From assembly GCA_024752435.1 (NCBI GenBank), contig CP103027.1, positions 558,001-622,000 of the forward strand: a stretch of DNA of 64,000 bases. Reading direction: 5' to 3'. Made by a program: the position numbers and the translations under genes. The stretch is from Allantophomopsis cytisporea (lineage: Eukaryota; Ascomycota; Leotiomycetes; Phacidiales; Phacidiaceae). The notes under the pieces are model-generated. The model ran no database searches. It had not been told where the DNA came from and saw only the letters and a program-made list of their open reading frames with translations. Shown one piece after another: positions 45,516 to 56,796 of the stretch; the first letter of the stretch is position 1; each line of letters begins with the position of its first letter.

Positions 45516-46340
45516 ATGCTCCTACTAGGTCTCACCGGCTCCATCGCAACCGGAAAATCCACCGTTTCCGCCATTCTCTCGCAGCAGCCTTACTCCCTCC
45601 CCGTAATCGATGCCGATATCCTAGCTCGACAGGTCGTCGAGCCCGGAACTGCGGGTTATGCCGCCATTGTCGCCCATTTCGCGCCGACCACCCCCGATCT
45701 CCTTCAGACTGCGGCGGAGTGCGGATCGGAAAATGGGCCCAGTGGCAAGGGCAGACCCTTGAATCGACCTGCGCTTGGGAGGAGAGTCTTTGGCGATAGC
45801 GAAGAGCGGAAGCGGGATAGGTTGGTGCTCAATGGGATTGTACATCCGGCGGTTCGCAAGGAGATGGCGAGGATGGTGGGCAAGGCTTATTTGGCAGGTC
45901 ATTGGGCCGTGGTGCTGGATATCCCCTTGCTGTTCGAGAGCAGACTGGATAGGTTCTGCGCTGCAGTTATGGTTGTTGCGGTTAAGGATCCAGAGGTCCA
46001 GATGAAGAGGCTGAGGGACAGAGATTCACATTTGAGCGAGGAGGATGCCAAGAATAGAGTGCTTAGTCAAGGCGACGTGAGAGTCAAGGCAAAGAGAGCG
46101 CTGGCGAGAGGAGAAGGACGAGGTGTCGTTGTGTGGAATGATGGTGGAAAAGAGGAGTTGAGGCAGGAGCTGGATCGAGTCATGCTAAAATTAAAGAAGA
46201 GCAGTCCCAAGTGGTGGGCGTGGGCGTTGTTGCTATGTCCACCGCTGGCAGTGTGCTCTGGACTCTGGACATTCTATCAGAATTGGAGAATAAATACAGC
46301 TTGGGCGGCTGAAGAGCTGCAGACTAAAGCGAAGCTTTAA
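45516..46340 (+). CDS. Dephospho-CoA kinase (CoaE/Cab5-like) with C-terminal membrane helix
   Basis: An intronless frame of 274 aa begins at ATG 45516. The P-loop is at the extreme N-terminus: LLLGLTGSIATGKSTVSAIL. The CoaE signature follows: VIDADILARQVVEPGTAGYA, the LNR-like LNRPALGRRVFGD, LNGIVHPAVRKEM, and WAVVLDIPLLFES, the DxPLLFE motif. RLRDRDSHLSEEDAKNRV is the lid. The enzyme phosphorylates the 3'-hydroxyl of dephospho-CoA, the last step of CoA synthesis. After residue 225 there is a Lys/Trp-rich junction and one hydrophobic segment (WAWALLLCPPLAVCSGLWTF), absent from bacterial CoaE. This suggests anchoring on a mitochondrial or ER membrane with the kinase on the side of its N-terminus. 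Function is confident, anchoring is inferred. Confidence 0.92.
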   Translation: MLLLGLTGSIATGKSTVSAILSQQPYSLPVIDADILARQVVEPGTAGYAAIVAHFAPTTPDLLQTAAECGSENGPSGKGRPLNRPALGRRVFGDSEERKRDRLVLNGIVHPAVRKEMARMVGKAYLAGHWAVVLDIPLLFESRLDRFCAAVMVVAVKDPEVQMKRLRDRDSHLSEEDAKNRVLSQGDVRVKAKRALARGEGRGVVVWNDGGKEELRQELDRVMLKLKKSSPKWWAWALLLCPPLAVCSGLWTFYQNWRINTAWAAEELQTKAKL

Positions 46341-47083
46341 GGCAAGAGGAGGTAACTATGATATATAAGGGAGGCTGATTCTGTATAACCAGCACGGCGT
46401 TATGATGTGGGGTTTTGCCTGTTTTAAGATATCCAGAAAGTCTTCCATGACATCCGCAGAATTTGGGATACGTGCCTCATATGTTATGTAGGAACACTTA
46501 AATGGTAGAGGCGCTTTCAACTTTCATCTTCTATTTTTATTTCGCTCTTATACGCAGTCATATTTCCGCTTCGGCTTTCATTCACTGTTGTGCTAAATAG
46601 CCAGGTAATCAAATCCTTTCTTTGGAAATATAGAGATTGTAGGAACAAGTGGGAAACAAAGGGTTCGAGAGCGGAAAGCAATATTCCAATGTCTTACTCT
46701 CTTGCTTTTTGACTTGTGAGTCATTCTATGAAGCTCCTATAGAACCTTCACAAGTCATCAACATACATGTTGGTCCTGGATGGAATAAGCACGTGATGCA
46801 AAGTCACCATTTAAAGCATCCATCTCCTTTGGTCATCCACCTCACTACATACACATTTTCTATCACCATAATTTCCTTTTATGACCAAATTACAAGCATC
46901 TATTACACACTTTATATCCAGATTGGTTTTATTTCCAGGAACTAAGATAATCCCGGAATCTGGAGGGATTAGAAGGAAGTCACTGGTGGTGGCATGGTAT
47001 GTAGATCTTGTGGAGTATTGGTTGTACATCCTACTGCAGGTTCATGCGTCTACTAATGTAGAGTTCACCATAGCCTCTCCGCC
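46341..47083. other. Intergenic, no gene seen
   Basis: Spacer between two plus-strand genes, moderately AT-rich. No feature beyond short featureless open stretches. Confidence 0.45.
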
Positions 47084-48726
47084 ATGAAGTTCATGAGTTA
47101 CGTGACTGGGGTGGACTTGGACAAGTATGCCGAGACAGTTGAGTTGCAGAGAAGAGCGCGGGAGAAGCGCGTCAAACGAGCGGAGCCATCAGTGGACCCG
47201 AAGCCTGAATCAGAACCACCTGCCTCGAATGAAACAGAGGAGACTGCAGTTCCTCCTGCGGAGTCCGCGGAAGCAAAAGGAGCAGAGAAGGCAAAAGAGC
47301 CAGATAAATCGAAAGATCACAACCCATCTATATTCCGTAAAAGAAGTGGATCTATTACGGTGGAGTCTGACAGCGACGCCGACATATCTGCGACCATCGA
47401 AATCAAAGATTCTAATACGAAGCGTAAAACCTTTGCTTCCAAGTCTGTACGATTTGAAGATGAGGAAGTAGGTCTAAAGTCCATTTTGAAGAGTGGGAAT
47501 GATAGGTCTGGAACCTATTGCGGATGCACTGGCATCTGTAAGGAGGATGAAGATCGGAAAACAAACCATGAAATCACAAAGAACAATAAGGTGAGGTTGA
47601 TTAGTGAAACGTGAAATAACTCCAGTTGAGTGATGAAAAGGCTAAGGCTTTGCAGCAGCGCAAAGTGAACAAACAAGACAAAGAACACAACAAAAAGGCA
47701 AACATAGATTCCTCTGGTTCTTGCAATACAATCACCCAATCTCAAAAGGACTTTCCCTCACATACTCGTAATAACAGGCAACCGCAGACATACACAAAGA
47801 ACCACTCAGACTATATCCGTTGCCACGATGCAAGTATGTCTCGATTAATTCATCAATCTCGAGCCGAAGTCATCATTCGCGAAGATGTTGTTGAAGGTCC
47901 AACTGACCCGAAGCCCAATGCGTTCTTTGACAGCAGAACTGGCACCTTGCGTGTCTACCATGGCCCTGTCTATGGCAATCCCTTCTCAACTCTTGTGCCT
48001 ATCCAGCCTTCTCAGTTTCCTATTGGCGCCAATGTACATCAATCGTACTATGGTGCAGCAGGTGGCGTAGGCAGTGCTGTCAATGGTGGAGCTTCTTATC
48101 AACAATCGTATCAGCAACCTACTACTGCCGTTCCTGTTAGTCCGCCCCCACCCCCAGGTGCTTTTCCGGGATGCCCAAGTCCTGGTAGCGCTCATAGCAG
48201 CAGCACTGCAAAGGGAAGCCGGCACAATGCAGGTGATAGTGGCCATGGTAGCAACAGTAACCCTTGGAGCGGAGATGCTTGGGGTAATGATCCCAACAGC
48301 AACACGGGAGATGCATCGAAAGATCACAGTAACAGCAATGACAATAACAACAATTCCAATGGCAATGAATGGAATTCTTCGAATGACAATGACAATAACA
48401 ACAATTCCAATGGCAATGAGTGGAGTTCTTCAAGCAACGATGACAACAAGTGGTCTTCAAATGGCACCTCCAACTCCAATTTGAATGGTAATAATACCTC
48501 ATGGGGTGATCCTTCAGCAGCTCAATCAATTGAGAACACTACGGCTAATGGTCAGTCCAATTGGAAAGGTACCGGCAATGAGACAACTGTTTCGGCTGGT
48601 AGTTGGGGAGATGACGCTGCAAAGAGGGATGATACTCCTCCTACTTGGGGAGACCAATCCGCCGCACAAAGCGGCTGGAAAGGTGGAGGTGGAGACTCTG
48701 GAGGAACTGGAGGAACCGGTTGGTAA
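47084..48726 (+). CDS. Disordered Asn/Gly/Trp-rich protein of unknown function
   Basis: Two long frames, 47084-47590 and 47626-48726, are joined if a 35-nt intron (GTGAGG...CTCCAG) is removed; 535 aa. The N-terminal third is charged, with KSVRFEDEEVGLKSILK resembling phosphatase-1 (KSVRF) docking and an FxxI pattern, and then CGCTGIC. The middle has a compact-looking stretch, AEVIIREDVVEGPTDPKPNA then FFDSRTGTLRVYHGPVYGNP, probably the only folded part. The last 200 residues are Asn/Ser/Gly-rich with Trp at regular intervals in the contexts DAWGND, NEWNSS, TSWGDPS, SWGDD, TWGDQS and GGTGW. A 51-bp unit is tandemly duplicated at 48340-48441. No known family is recognised. The gene is likely real; the intron is unusually short. 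Confidence 0.65.
48340..48441 (+). repeat. 51-bp coding tandem repeat, two copies
   Basis: The unit beginning GACAATAACAACAATTCC at 48340 recurs at 48391 with few changes. It encodes a 17-residue Asn-rich unit containing one Trp (SNGNEW) in the disordered protein. Confidence 0.8.
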
Positions 48727-48927
48727 TCTTTTGAGGTCCTGTTGTGCAATGGACTTACAAATCTTTGCTGTTCTTTACGTGTCATTCTATGCTTGGCACT
48801 TTGCTTGGCATACTCAACTGCTTTTGGCGAATTGTGGTATGTGAGCTTCTGGGGACGCGGAGGTTCCCTGGGATTGTCGTCGGCGTCTGAAGGGACTTAC
48901 GGTGGAACTCTTTCTGAAAGGGAACCG

Positions 48928-49263
48928 TCAGTTGAAGCCACTCGAATGGCAAAAGTAACCATAACTCCCACCATTAGATATTGCTAATAGTATTCGCTCA
49001 ATGAATTTTGATATTTCGTCATTAAAGGCGAACGTTGCAGAAGCAAATAGTACGTACGTGATGCCGTGAATAACCCGAGAGCCAGGGCTCCAGGGATATT
49101 GACACATGGCTATTTCCCTGTATGTATTAGCTGAGATATATGGAGAAGAGCTGAACTTTTGGACCTTTATAGCGACGCATATTCTTTGCGCTTCTTTGAG
49201 ACTACGGTCTGTTGGATTGGGACATTTGCAATATCCTTGTCGTCCGGCATTGAACAGCGCCAT
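48928..49263 (-). CDS. Small hypothetical protein (tentative)
   Basis: A 111-codon frame starts at ATG 49263. It reads ALFNAGRQGYCKCPNPTDRS, with CKCP, and SNTYREIAM-like mid-part followed by QYPWSPGSRVIHGIT. A GTACGT donor-like site lies soon after this, so the second half of the frame may be intronic. The frame runs towards the 3' end of the disordered-protein gene. I recognise no family and cannot exclude chance. Confidence 0.3.
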   Translation of the reverse strand: MALFNAGRQGYCKCPNPTDRSLKEAQRICVAIKVQKFSSSPYISANTYREIAMCQYPWSPGSRVIHGITYVLFASATFAFNDEISKFIERILLAISNGGSYGYFCHSSGFN

Positions 49264-50689
49264 TTTACGATGATTGGAAATAACAGAGTATCCTCGCAGA
49301 AATTTAGGTAGTACACAGTAGAACTCTTGTATGGGGCGGTATCATGCCATTACCAGAGCTTTACTCGTTGTTGATCAAAGCTCAGAGACCTTAATGGCAT
49401 CTTCCGTGTAGTTATCGTGTATTAGAAGGCCTCTGTCTAGCATTGCAATTTGTATAAATGAGGCTAGCGTATAAGTGTTGAATGAAGTATTACTGCAAAC
49501 CCCAAGATATCTCTAGATGCATTGCACCATTGTACATACATAGCTTCATTTTCCTCGTACGAAGTCGTATTTCGTAAACCGCAATCCAACGAAAACAGAT
49601 TCTACCCCGGCGAATGGCGATCTATCATAACATGGGAATAGTTAAGGTATGGATTCCTCGGACACATTTTTCCAGATAAGATAAGATTACCAGGATATTG
49701 CTACCACAAGAAAACAGAAAGAACCTACCTACCCTGGAGTACCTTGCTCGAGTATTAAAAATGCTTGATATTTGACTTGGAATCTTCTCCACGAATTATC
49801 GAAACGAACCTTGTCTTTTTACTGCACAGAATCCGGAAAAACATGAACAAATGAAATGCGAAAATCCGTCCGTCTGGGATTTTTGCCGTTCCTTGCTCCA
49901 ATTAGCCCCTTAGGGAGTACGTAATACGAACCAGTACGATATTTCATTTCAGGGCCCTCCAAAAGCACGGTGGATTACCTATATATAACTGGTTCTCCCA
50001 GCAGGTTGACTTCGCAACATCCTGGGAGAGCAAAGCTTGATCTGGACCCCAGTAGGAGATTGACGGCCATTAGCCTCAGTAAGATAGATAGCTTGACTAA
50101 CTACGGAGGCAGCAAATATGCCGAGCCAGACCGGCAGTCAAAATTGGCCCTCGCGCTCGCCCGCCGCTCGGAGCGCCGTCAAGCAAAGCCCAGATTAAGA
50201 TACCCTCTCATCTTCTCTTCCCTGCAGTGAAGCTCAGAAACAGATAATGATTAGTTACCACCTGAGTCGGCCGGGTAAAAACGTAGCTGACGATGCTTGG
50301 CGTTGAGTGAAAGCCCAGGGGGTTCCTTGTCGTATGCACTGAACATAACGCTGAACTGTCCAGAGACATCGAATTCACCTGAATTCTCGAATCAAGAATG
50401 TCATATAGCATTGAAGCTGGTTTATCTGGAGTATTGACTTTGGACGATAGGCTAAGTTGGTGAGAAATGTGCGATTTTGCTGCTGATCACAGCTCAGGAG
50501 GGTTGTGATTTTGACCCCCTTTTCACTACAACCTCACTACTGCTTGCTGTTGCCAATACTGCCGCCACCTATCTCGGCACACTGAAAGTATCTTTTACAC
50601 AGTCGGATCTCGGCCGCTGTCACCAACAATTCCCGGGCGAGGTGATGTGCGACTCGCACCACGACCAACCCCAGGCTGCCCCAGACTAA
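49264..50689. other. Intergenic, no gene seen
   Basis: Upstream region of the bZIP gene. The plus-strand stretch 49970-50230 is open with an Arg-rich end but no recognisable protein. 50540-50690 is GC-richer than its surroundings. Confidence 0.4.
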
Positions 50690-50722
50690 CATGCTTGCAC
50701 CATGCTTGTACCATGCTTGACC
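50690..50722 (+). promoter_or_regulatory. Three direct repeats of CATGCTTG upstream of the bZIP gene
   Basis: CATGCTTG occurs at 50690, 50701 and 50712, exactly 11 bp apart, each followed by an AC dinucleotide one or two bases later. The array ends about 240 bp before the bZIP start codon. One-helical-turn spacing suggests a binding-site array; the factor is unknown. Confidence 0.4.
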
Positions 50723-50960
50723 TCGCCATTCTTGACAGCTCTATTGAGCCACACGGTTCTTAGTTCTAATGGTCACAACAGGCTTAACGGGCAAGGCTGA
50801 GGAGTCTCTCTGACAGGATAAGGCCGGCTCACTGATCATCCCGTTGCAAAATCGATACGGAATATATACGTATCATGAATTCCATCTGCGTCATCAACGC
50901 ATTAACTCCAGTACTCCAGTACTCCACCGCTGTTACACCGACCCAGGACCGTGTATTGAT

Positions 50961-52586
50961 ATGTCGGAAAATCCTACCACGGCATCGGGATCCAATTCTA
51001 CAAAACGAAGCACTCGTGCACCCCCATCGAAATGGGCATCGGGTCGTACTTTGACAGAAGCGCAGCGAGCAAGGAAGAGGGAAGTTGATAGGAATGCTCA
51101 GAGGAATGCGAGAATCAAAGAGAGAAGACGGGTGGAGGAGTTGGAGGCTCAGGTCAGAGAGCTGCAACAGGCTGCTTCTCTTAACTCCGTACCGTTGACG
51201 GATATGTCACGATCTCCTCATGTCAACACCAGCATGATGCCACTTGGATACGAAGATGTTCTGAGGAGTTCTACATCTAGAAACCCATCAATAGGTGCGT
51301 TCTAGTCGTCAGAGATCGTAGGCAGCTTTGGCTGATGCCCCGCAGGCTCAGAGACGTCTTCGACCTCCCAGGAAAGCGTCAGTGAAAGGGGCCTAGCATC
51401 ATATACCCAGCTAACGCTCGATACCTGGAATCCAATGGAAACCGCACTCTGGCCAGTTCATACAATGCAACAACCTGTTGTCCAAAGTGGCATTCCAATA
51501 CGACCTGGCGGCAAAGATAGAAGCCCAGTTCAACCAACTTCTCAACCTAATATCCAACCTAATATTCAGCAAGCTGCACCTACTCTACCCTTCCCTCCTC
51601 CTCCCCAGGAATTCACGTGTCGAACGGCTATCCCTCAAACACAAACTAGACAGGTAGTCCCTTCTGGAGTTGAAGTGACGAAGTTTTGCTATGACATTAT
51701 AGTGAGTGTCGCATCAAAATCTTCGAAGCAGAAACAACCCACAAATTTTAGTATCATCACATCTCCAGAAATCACCCATGACTTTTTGGCTCGAGTTATA
51801 CTACATGGCTGGGAAACAGCCTTTCAACGACGAGATATTTGTCCGTTATGGTATTTCCTGCGCGACATCGATGAGCAAATTTTCAAGAATTCCTCTACGC
51901 TTGTCCGCTTGAGTGTTCTACATCTTGTACACAGCAAATTTATGGTAAAGTCTCCTCCTCACGTCCAACCATATCTAACAAGAAGCAGAATGTTCTAAAA
52001 GGCACTAAAACCGCCCCTTGGCATAATCCAAGGCACGATACTCTCCCTCAATGTCTTCAATTTCAGATCTGACATTCATAGGCCCTCCCAAGATCTCTAT
52101 CCTCACAATCCTGTCATAGATTATATCGCCTGGCCCGGTCTCCGCGAGCGGCTTATTATCTCAGATCTGACATCGCAAACACTACTGACCAACAAATTCT
52201 GGTGGTTACTAGCGCGGAGCTTGCGATTCAATTTTCCCTATCCGGTGCAACTTGCCTTTGCCTTCAACAACTCGACAGGCATGTACTCAATCACACACGA
52301 GTATGCAGAACGATACCAGGATATCAGCAATTGGGGGGTGACGAGTGAATTCTTCGAGACATTCCCGAAGCTCCGCGATGATTTAAGCCTGGCCAAAGAG
52401 CTCAGGTGGACAGGAGATAGGCAGGAGGAAAGCAGAGAAACTACATGGAAGGCTGGGTCCTATTCGGCTGTCAAGACATTTCTAGTCAGTGGGCAAGGGG
52501 GTCAGATGGTGCCAAATGGATACACTGAAGAAATATACGGTAGCACCTCTCAGAGTGTCATCGATGAGAACAATTGGACGATTTGA
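50961..52586 (+). CDS. bZIP transcription factor with DUF3425-type C-terminal domain
   Basis: Exons 50961-51294, 51346-51944 and 52002-52586, with introns of 51 and 57 nt, give 505 aa. An in-frame codon start at 50844 is possible, but ATG 50961 has the better context. Basic region: RKREVDRNAQRNARIKERRR at about residues 38-57, the N-x2-(A/Q)-x2-(A/R)-x-R type DNA contact set, then a short zipper (VEELEAQVRELQ). The linker is Pro/Gln-rich with IQPNIQ repeats. The C-terminal half is the fungal DUF3425 region, shown by CPLWYFLRDIDEQIF, LGIIQGTILSLNVFNFRSDI, DYIAWPGLRERLI and NKFWWLLARSLRFNFPYPV. Proteins of this type are nuclear regulators, many of unknown target. The triple CATGCTTG repeat upstream might be an autoregulatory or other control site. 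The identity is confident. Confidence 0.9.
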
Positions 52587-53860
52587 GAAAGCGACGAGCA
52601 CTGCACAACACGGCTCCTGCGGTCATTTTCCGTGAAGCAATCTCAAACCAATGATCAGAGCCCGTTCTCCAATCGCGCATAGCTTCTTGTCCCCAAGTTA
52701 ATCTACCCCTTTTAATATCTGCTAGATGTCCCGAATACCGAACGTTTCTTCCCAATCAAAATCAACGACGATATGGCCGAATAAAATGCCATGTTAGCCT
52801 GTCCCCACAACTGCGATTCTCACAGAAGATTAACCCCGCAAGCATCTCCACTCCAGATGGACAAGGTAGAGTATAATACTCCGCAATGCTCCGGTATGAC
52901 GTTTTGCGGCTGCGGCGCCTTGATCAGGTCTTGAACTCTACCCGGGATAATAAGCGGCATCCTTGAAGCTGATCGTATATTCAATTCCCTTGTGAATTCA
53001 ATACTCATCTTCGGGTCTCCGATAATTGTCCTCTTAAATGACCATGTTGGTCGTGGCCCAGGTACTCGGGTAATCGGCTTGGCTCTTTCGTCTCTTCGTA
53101 CATGTGGATGAACATACTGGGTTTGCAAACTCGTTTGTTGAAGTACATCGCGACCTATTCTTAGATGCCATGAAAATCTCCGAGATGTATGCTTAGCTCT
53201 TGATGGTACCGCTACTATAATCGCTATATAGGTCTATATTACTACGCGACGTGGACAAAAGCGTATGCGAATCAATGAGTAAGAATAATTCATTATGCTT
53301 CTCCTTTCGAGTCAGGTCCCCGTGCCAAACTCTATAAGCGAGTATGTGAGACTTTGTTCTCGATACATGAGCCTACCTCAGACTTCTCCTGACTCTGCCA
53401 CGAGAACTTCTGTCATCAGCTTTTGCTGTCGAAATCATCCAAATAACGATTTCACTGATTTCGTGTTGTTGACTTTGGTGCATATCATAGTCTTACGATA
53501 AAAGGATCAACACGCCAAGTCAAAAGCATATGCGATATGATTGATTGTATTATCCTCATATCGTACGGAAGCTATGAGACTGCAACTCCTGAGAGCACGG
53601 TCTAAGGAAAGGAGATCCTATGCCATTTGATTGACAGCTCAATGCAATGTATGGTCGACGGAGAAAGAAAGCAACGCAAATCCGCAAATAACTCCAGCCC
53701 TTATGATTAATGTCCACGGGTTTCCATACCAGCCCTAACCCCCAAATCTCGTCCCATCGTCTCATTCATTTGCCATTAACTGTTCTCAAAGCAAGAACCG
53801 AGCATCTTCATCTCATGGTAAGCAACAACTAGGAAGAGGTTGGAGAAGAAGACTCACGAT
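52587..53860. other. Intergenic, no gene seen
   Basis: 1.3 kb between convergent genes. The minus-strand stretch 52820-53128 is open for about 100 codons without an ATG start and without known motifs. Otherwise nothing. Confidence 0.4.
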
Positions 53861-54490
53861 CTAGTCCTTGCGTCTACGAACGGCATACCACAAACCTTGG
53901 CCGGTGACATACCAGATGACATCGCCGAACACGTCCTTCTGCTCAATTGTGAGACGATTGCGCAATATCCACTCTCCGTCCGTCTCGCGACACCAATACA
54001 TCTTGAACATGTCTGGGTCAGCCGGCTGAAAGTCTACCTTCTCGTACACGCCATTGTTGATAGCATCTTGGATCTGACGCTGCTCAAAGGCACTACCGGT
54101 GACTGGGTGTTGTTGCGGCTGAGGGATGCAACTGAAAGGCTGGCCCATGGGATATGCTGGTTGAGCTTGACCGCCCTGATTCTGTTCAGATCAAAGTTAG
54201 CATGGGAACAGATGGAAGTTGTAATGTTAGAGATTGACAATGCGTGCTGTGTCTAAGGAACTTGCTTGAACGGGATAGATATAATATGGCTGAGGAACCT
54301 GAGTGTTGGGCTGAGCTGATTGGATTTGCGGAGCTGGCACGAGATACACCAGCTGTGGTTGTGGCTGACATGGAAGAGCTGGGCACACGGCGGGCTGCTG
54401 TTGCTGCTGCTGTGAAGGATCACAGTGATAAAGAGGTGGGCCGTTGACAGTGCTTCCAACCTGTGGTTGGTAGCTTGTATTGTTGGTCAT
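53861..54490 (-). CDS. Gln/Pro-rich small protein with conserved C-terminal domain, function unknown
   Basis: Two exons, 54490-54266 and 54181-53861, give 181 aa. The intron (54182-54265) has a GC donor, CAA|GCAAGT, and a CTGAACAG acceptor, and keeps frame. The N-terminal 90 residues are Gln/Pro/Tyr-rich and probably disordered (poly-Gln in PSQQQQQQPAV, then VPQPYYIYPVQ). The C-terminal domain is compact and Trp-rich: KVDFQPADPDMFKMYWCRET, GEWILRNRLTI and GDVIWYVTGQGLWYAVRRRK. This looks like a family of small proteins found in related fungi, but I know no function. A TATA box lies 196 bp upstream. Confidence 0.7.
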
Positions 54491-54686
54491 GATGTCAATG
54501 TTATGTTCGAGACTGAGCAGATTGTGCTAGTTAAAGAGAGGAAATGTGAGATTCAGATGAGGATGCAGCTGATGGTCCCGGACGAATTTGATCGTCAAGG
54601 TTGGAGATCAGATCTTTGAAGGCTTTTGTATGTGTGGTTGTGTTAACGAAAGAGGAAGGAAGGAGGACAACGATCAAGTCAAGATC

Positions 54687-54694
54687 TTTATATA
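54687..54694 (-). promoter_or_regulatory. TATA box candidate
   Basis: On the minus strand this reads TATATAAA, 196 bp upstream of the start at 54490. It would give a 5' UTR of about 165 nt. It overlaps the tail of the upstream small frame. Confidence 0.45.
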
Positions 54695-54945
54695 ACGCAA
54701 GCTCGCGGACTAATGCGGCCAGTTGACTTCATGACGACGAAAGAAATGATATTGAAGAGCGAAAGTGAACACGAGTTCTCGCAAGCAAGCAGACTTCCAG
54801 TACTCACATAGTAGCCTGGATATTGGTTCGCTGGGTATGGGTAGTAAACAGTCTGTGTCTTTGCGCTTCTCTTCTTTTTCTTATCCTTCTTCTTTGGGCC
54901 GTTCTCGAGGTAATAATCGGTATAAGGCCAGCATGGGATACACAT
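54688..54945 (-). CDS. Small Lys/Tyr-rich hypothetical protein
   Basis: Starting at ATG 54945, 46 residues read MCIPCWPYTDYYLENG then GPKKKDKKKKRSAK and QTVYYPYPANQYPGYY, after which a perfect GTGAGT donor occurs. Unspliced, the frame runs to TAA at 54688, giving 85 aa. A last exon was not identified, so the 3' end is uncertain. Tyr-Pro-rich tails and a Lys block resemble those of the neighbouring small protein at 53861-54490, and the two may be related or co-regulated, but that is speculation. Confidence 0.45.
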   Translation of the reverse strand: MCIPCWPYTDYYLENGPKKKDKKKKRSAKTQTVYYPYPANQYPGYYVSTGSLLACENSCSLSLFNIISFVVMKSTGRISPRACVI

Positions 54946-56796
54946 CTTTGTTGTTTGATGAATGTGTCCTGGGATCTGAACGAATTCGGCGCTGTTGCGG
55001 TATTCCTACGATATAGCTGAAGCGGGCTGCGAGTTGTGGTTTGTTGAAAGGGAAGGACGACGAAGCAGATCAACGAGTTTCAATATCGAGTGGTTCATTT
55101 GTGCTCATGGTAAGTAAAAGTCCCAGAATTTTCAATTGGCAGGTAAATTGAGGAGTCATGTAATGGAAACGGTGAGGGTAAGGGCTTTTGTACATATCGG
55201 GAGCTTGACCTCAGTGTTTCTCAAATAGACAGGAACAATGGACAACATTGTCATTGAGTATCTTGCATATCGTTAATCGTAACACAATATCACAAAACAA
55301 TCGAAAGCAAACTTTCATCTCGAATATCAATTCGTTGAATTCTGTTCATGATGGAAACATGCATCTCGGTAAGCGCTTTTGAGAGTTGCGGTCAAAATAA
55401 GTAGCTATAATCATTTCGTTGGCAGTACTTCCTCAGAATATGAACATTCTTGTCAACGTATAGATGCCGATGTTGAAGAACAACGCGTAAGGCGTCACTT
55501 CATTATAGACGTGCACTTTCATCTACAAGTCAGATGTCACGCTAATCAAAGCCATATGATCAGTAAACCAGCTCCATCGCAGGGATCTCAAATGGTGATA
55601 ATACAGAGCTACTGACCACCTAGGAGTTGAATTACTACTTGGAGTGACCACTTGACAAAATCTTCATGTTGGAGCATCACAATTAGACCATAGAGCTATC
55701 GCTATGGACATATAGATGCCAAGAGCTGTCTAGATACTCGATCACAGCCTTGCAACCATCAAGAGATGTATACAAATCATTTACACTGAGCAGTGGTTAG
55801 AGAAATATGAAGGCTAGAACCATACTCCGTATAAGGATAACGAAAGCCATGAATCTGTTTAGAGTCAGCGAGTATTCACAACTACGTAAGTCCAAACCTC
55901 ATTATATATTAACTCGTATTTCTTTGAAGGGTCTGTGAAAGATACGGGCAAATACAATCTATGACAAATCACAAAATTCTGATTTTCAAAAATTATTTTA
56001 TATCTCCTAATTATTATCGTTATTATTATTGTTATTTTATCTTGGTTAATAAAAGCAACAATAAGCTAAGAGACAATACGGATCTTGGCACATCGGAACA
56101 AGATGGCCGACGGGCCACCGGGAAGGTCAGGGATTTTTTCGGCCAAAGAGCAGGACTCAAGTCCGACTCCGAAAGTGCCACCCGCACAGCAGGCATATCC
56201 CTTGCTTGTCTCTTGGTCGAGGTCTAGACCGCTTCGTTCCCAGTTTTTCTCGCTTGCCCTTGAAGCAGCTCGGCTTTTGAAGGGATCAGATACATAATTT
56301 TACCGTGAATTCTCCATTACTGGGTGGAGAAGGATGCCTCACACGAGCATTGCACGGGTACAGGTCCCGAAAGCATGAACATCCATACTGGCGCGATTGT
56401 GACAGATAACGTTACATAGCATTCGGCAGCTATCCCGACCAACGACAGTGGGTATTGTGAAAACGTGATTATTTCGCCGCGCGGAAGATGCATAATCTAA
56501 TGATGCCTCATCTGTGCTTTCTCTTGAGAGGAGAATCAAGGTAATCCAGGCCGGAATCACATATCACTTAAGATGATGTTCGAAAACAGACACCTCTTGG
56601 AAGATCCATTGTCTGATATGAGATGTAGATCTAGTTCGTTTTCCGCGTATAAGCGGTAATAACAACAAAATAGTTACGTAGAAAATAAGACATTTGACGC
56701 ATATCGCCTGACTGACGAGAATAAAAGAGGATCTTGCACAGAATAGAAATACAATATTGACGCTCGACAAGCATTAATGCAAAGCAACGCATAGTG
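54946..56796. other. Intergenic, no gene supported
   Basis: Nothing convincing. 55961-56060 is AT-rich. 56085-56297 (plus) and 56339-56560 (minus) are open but have no recognisable content and no start or splice support. Confidence 0.35.
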
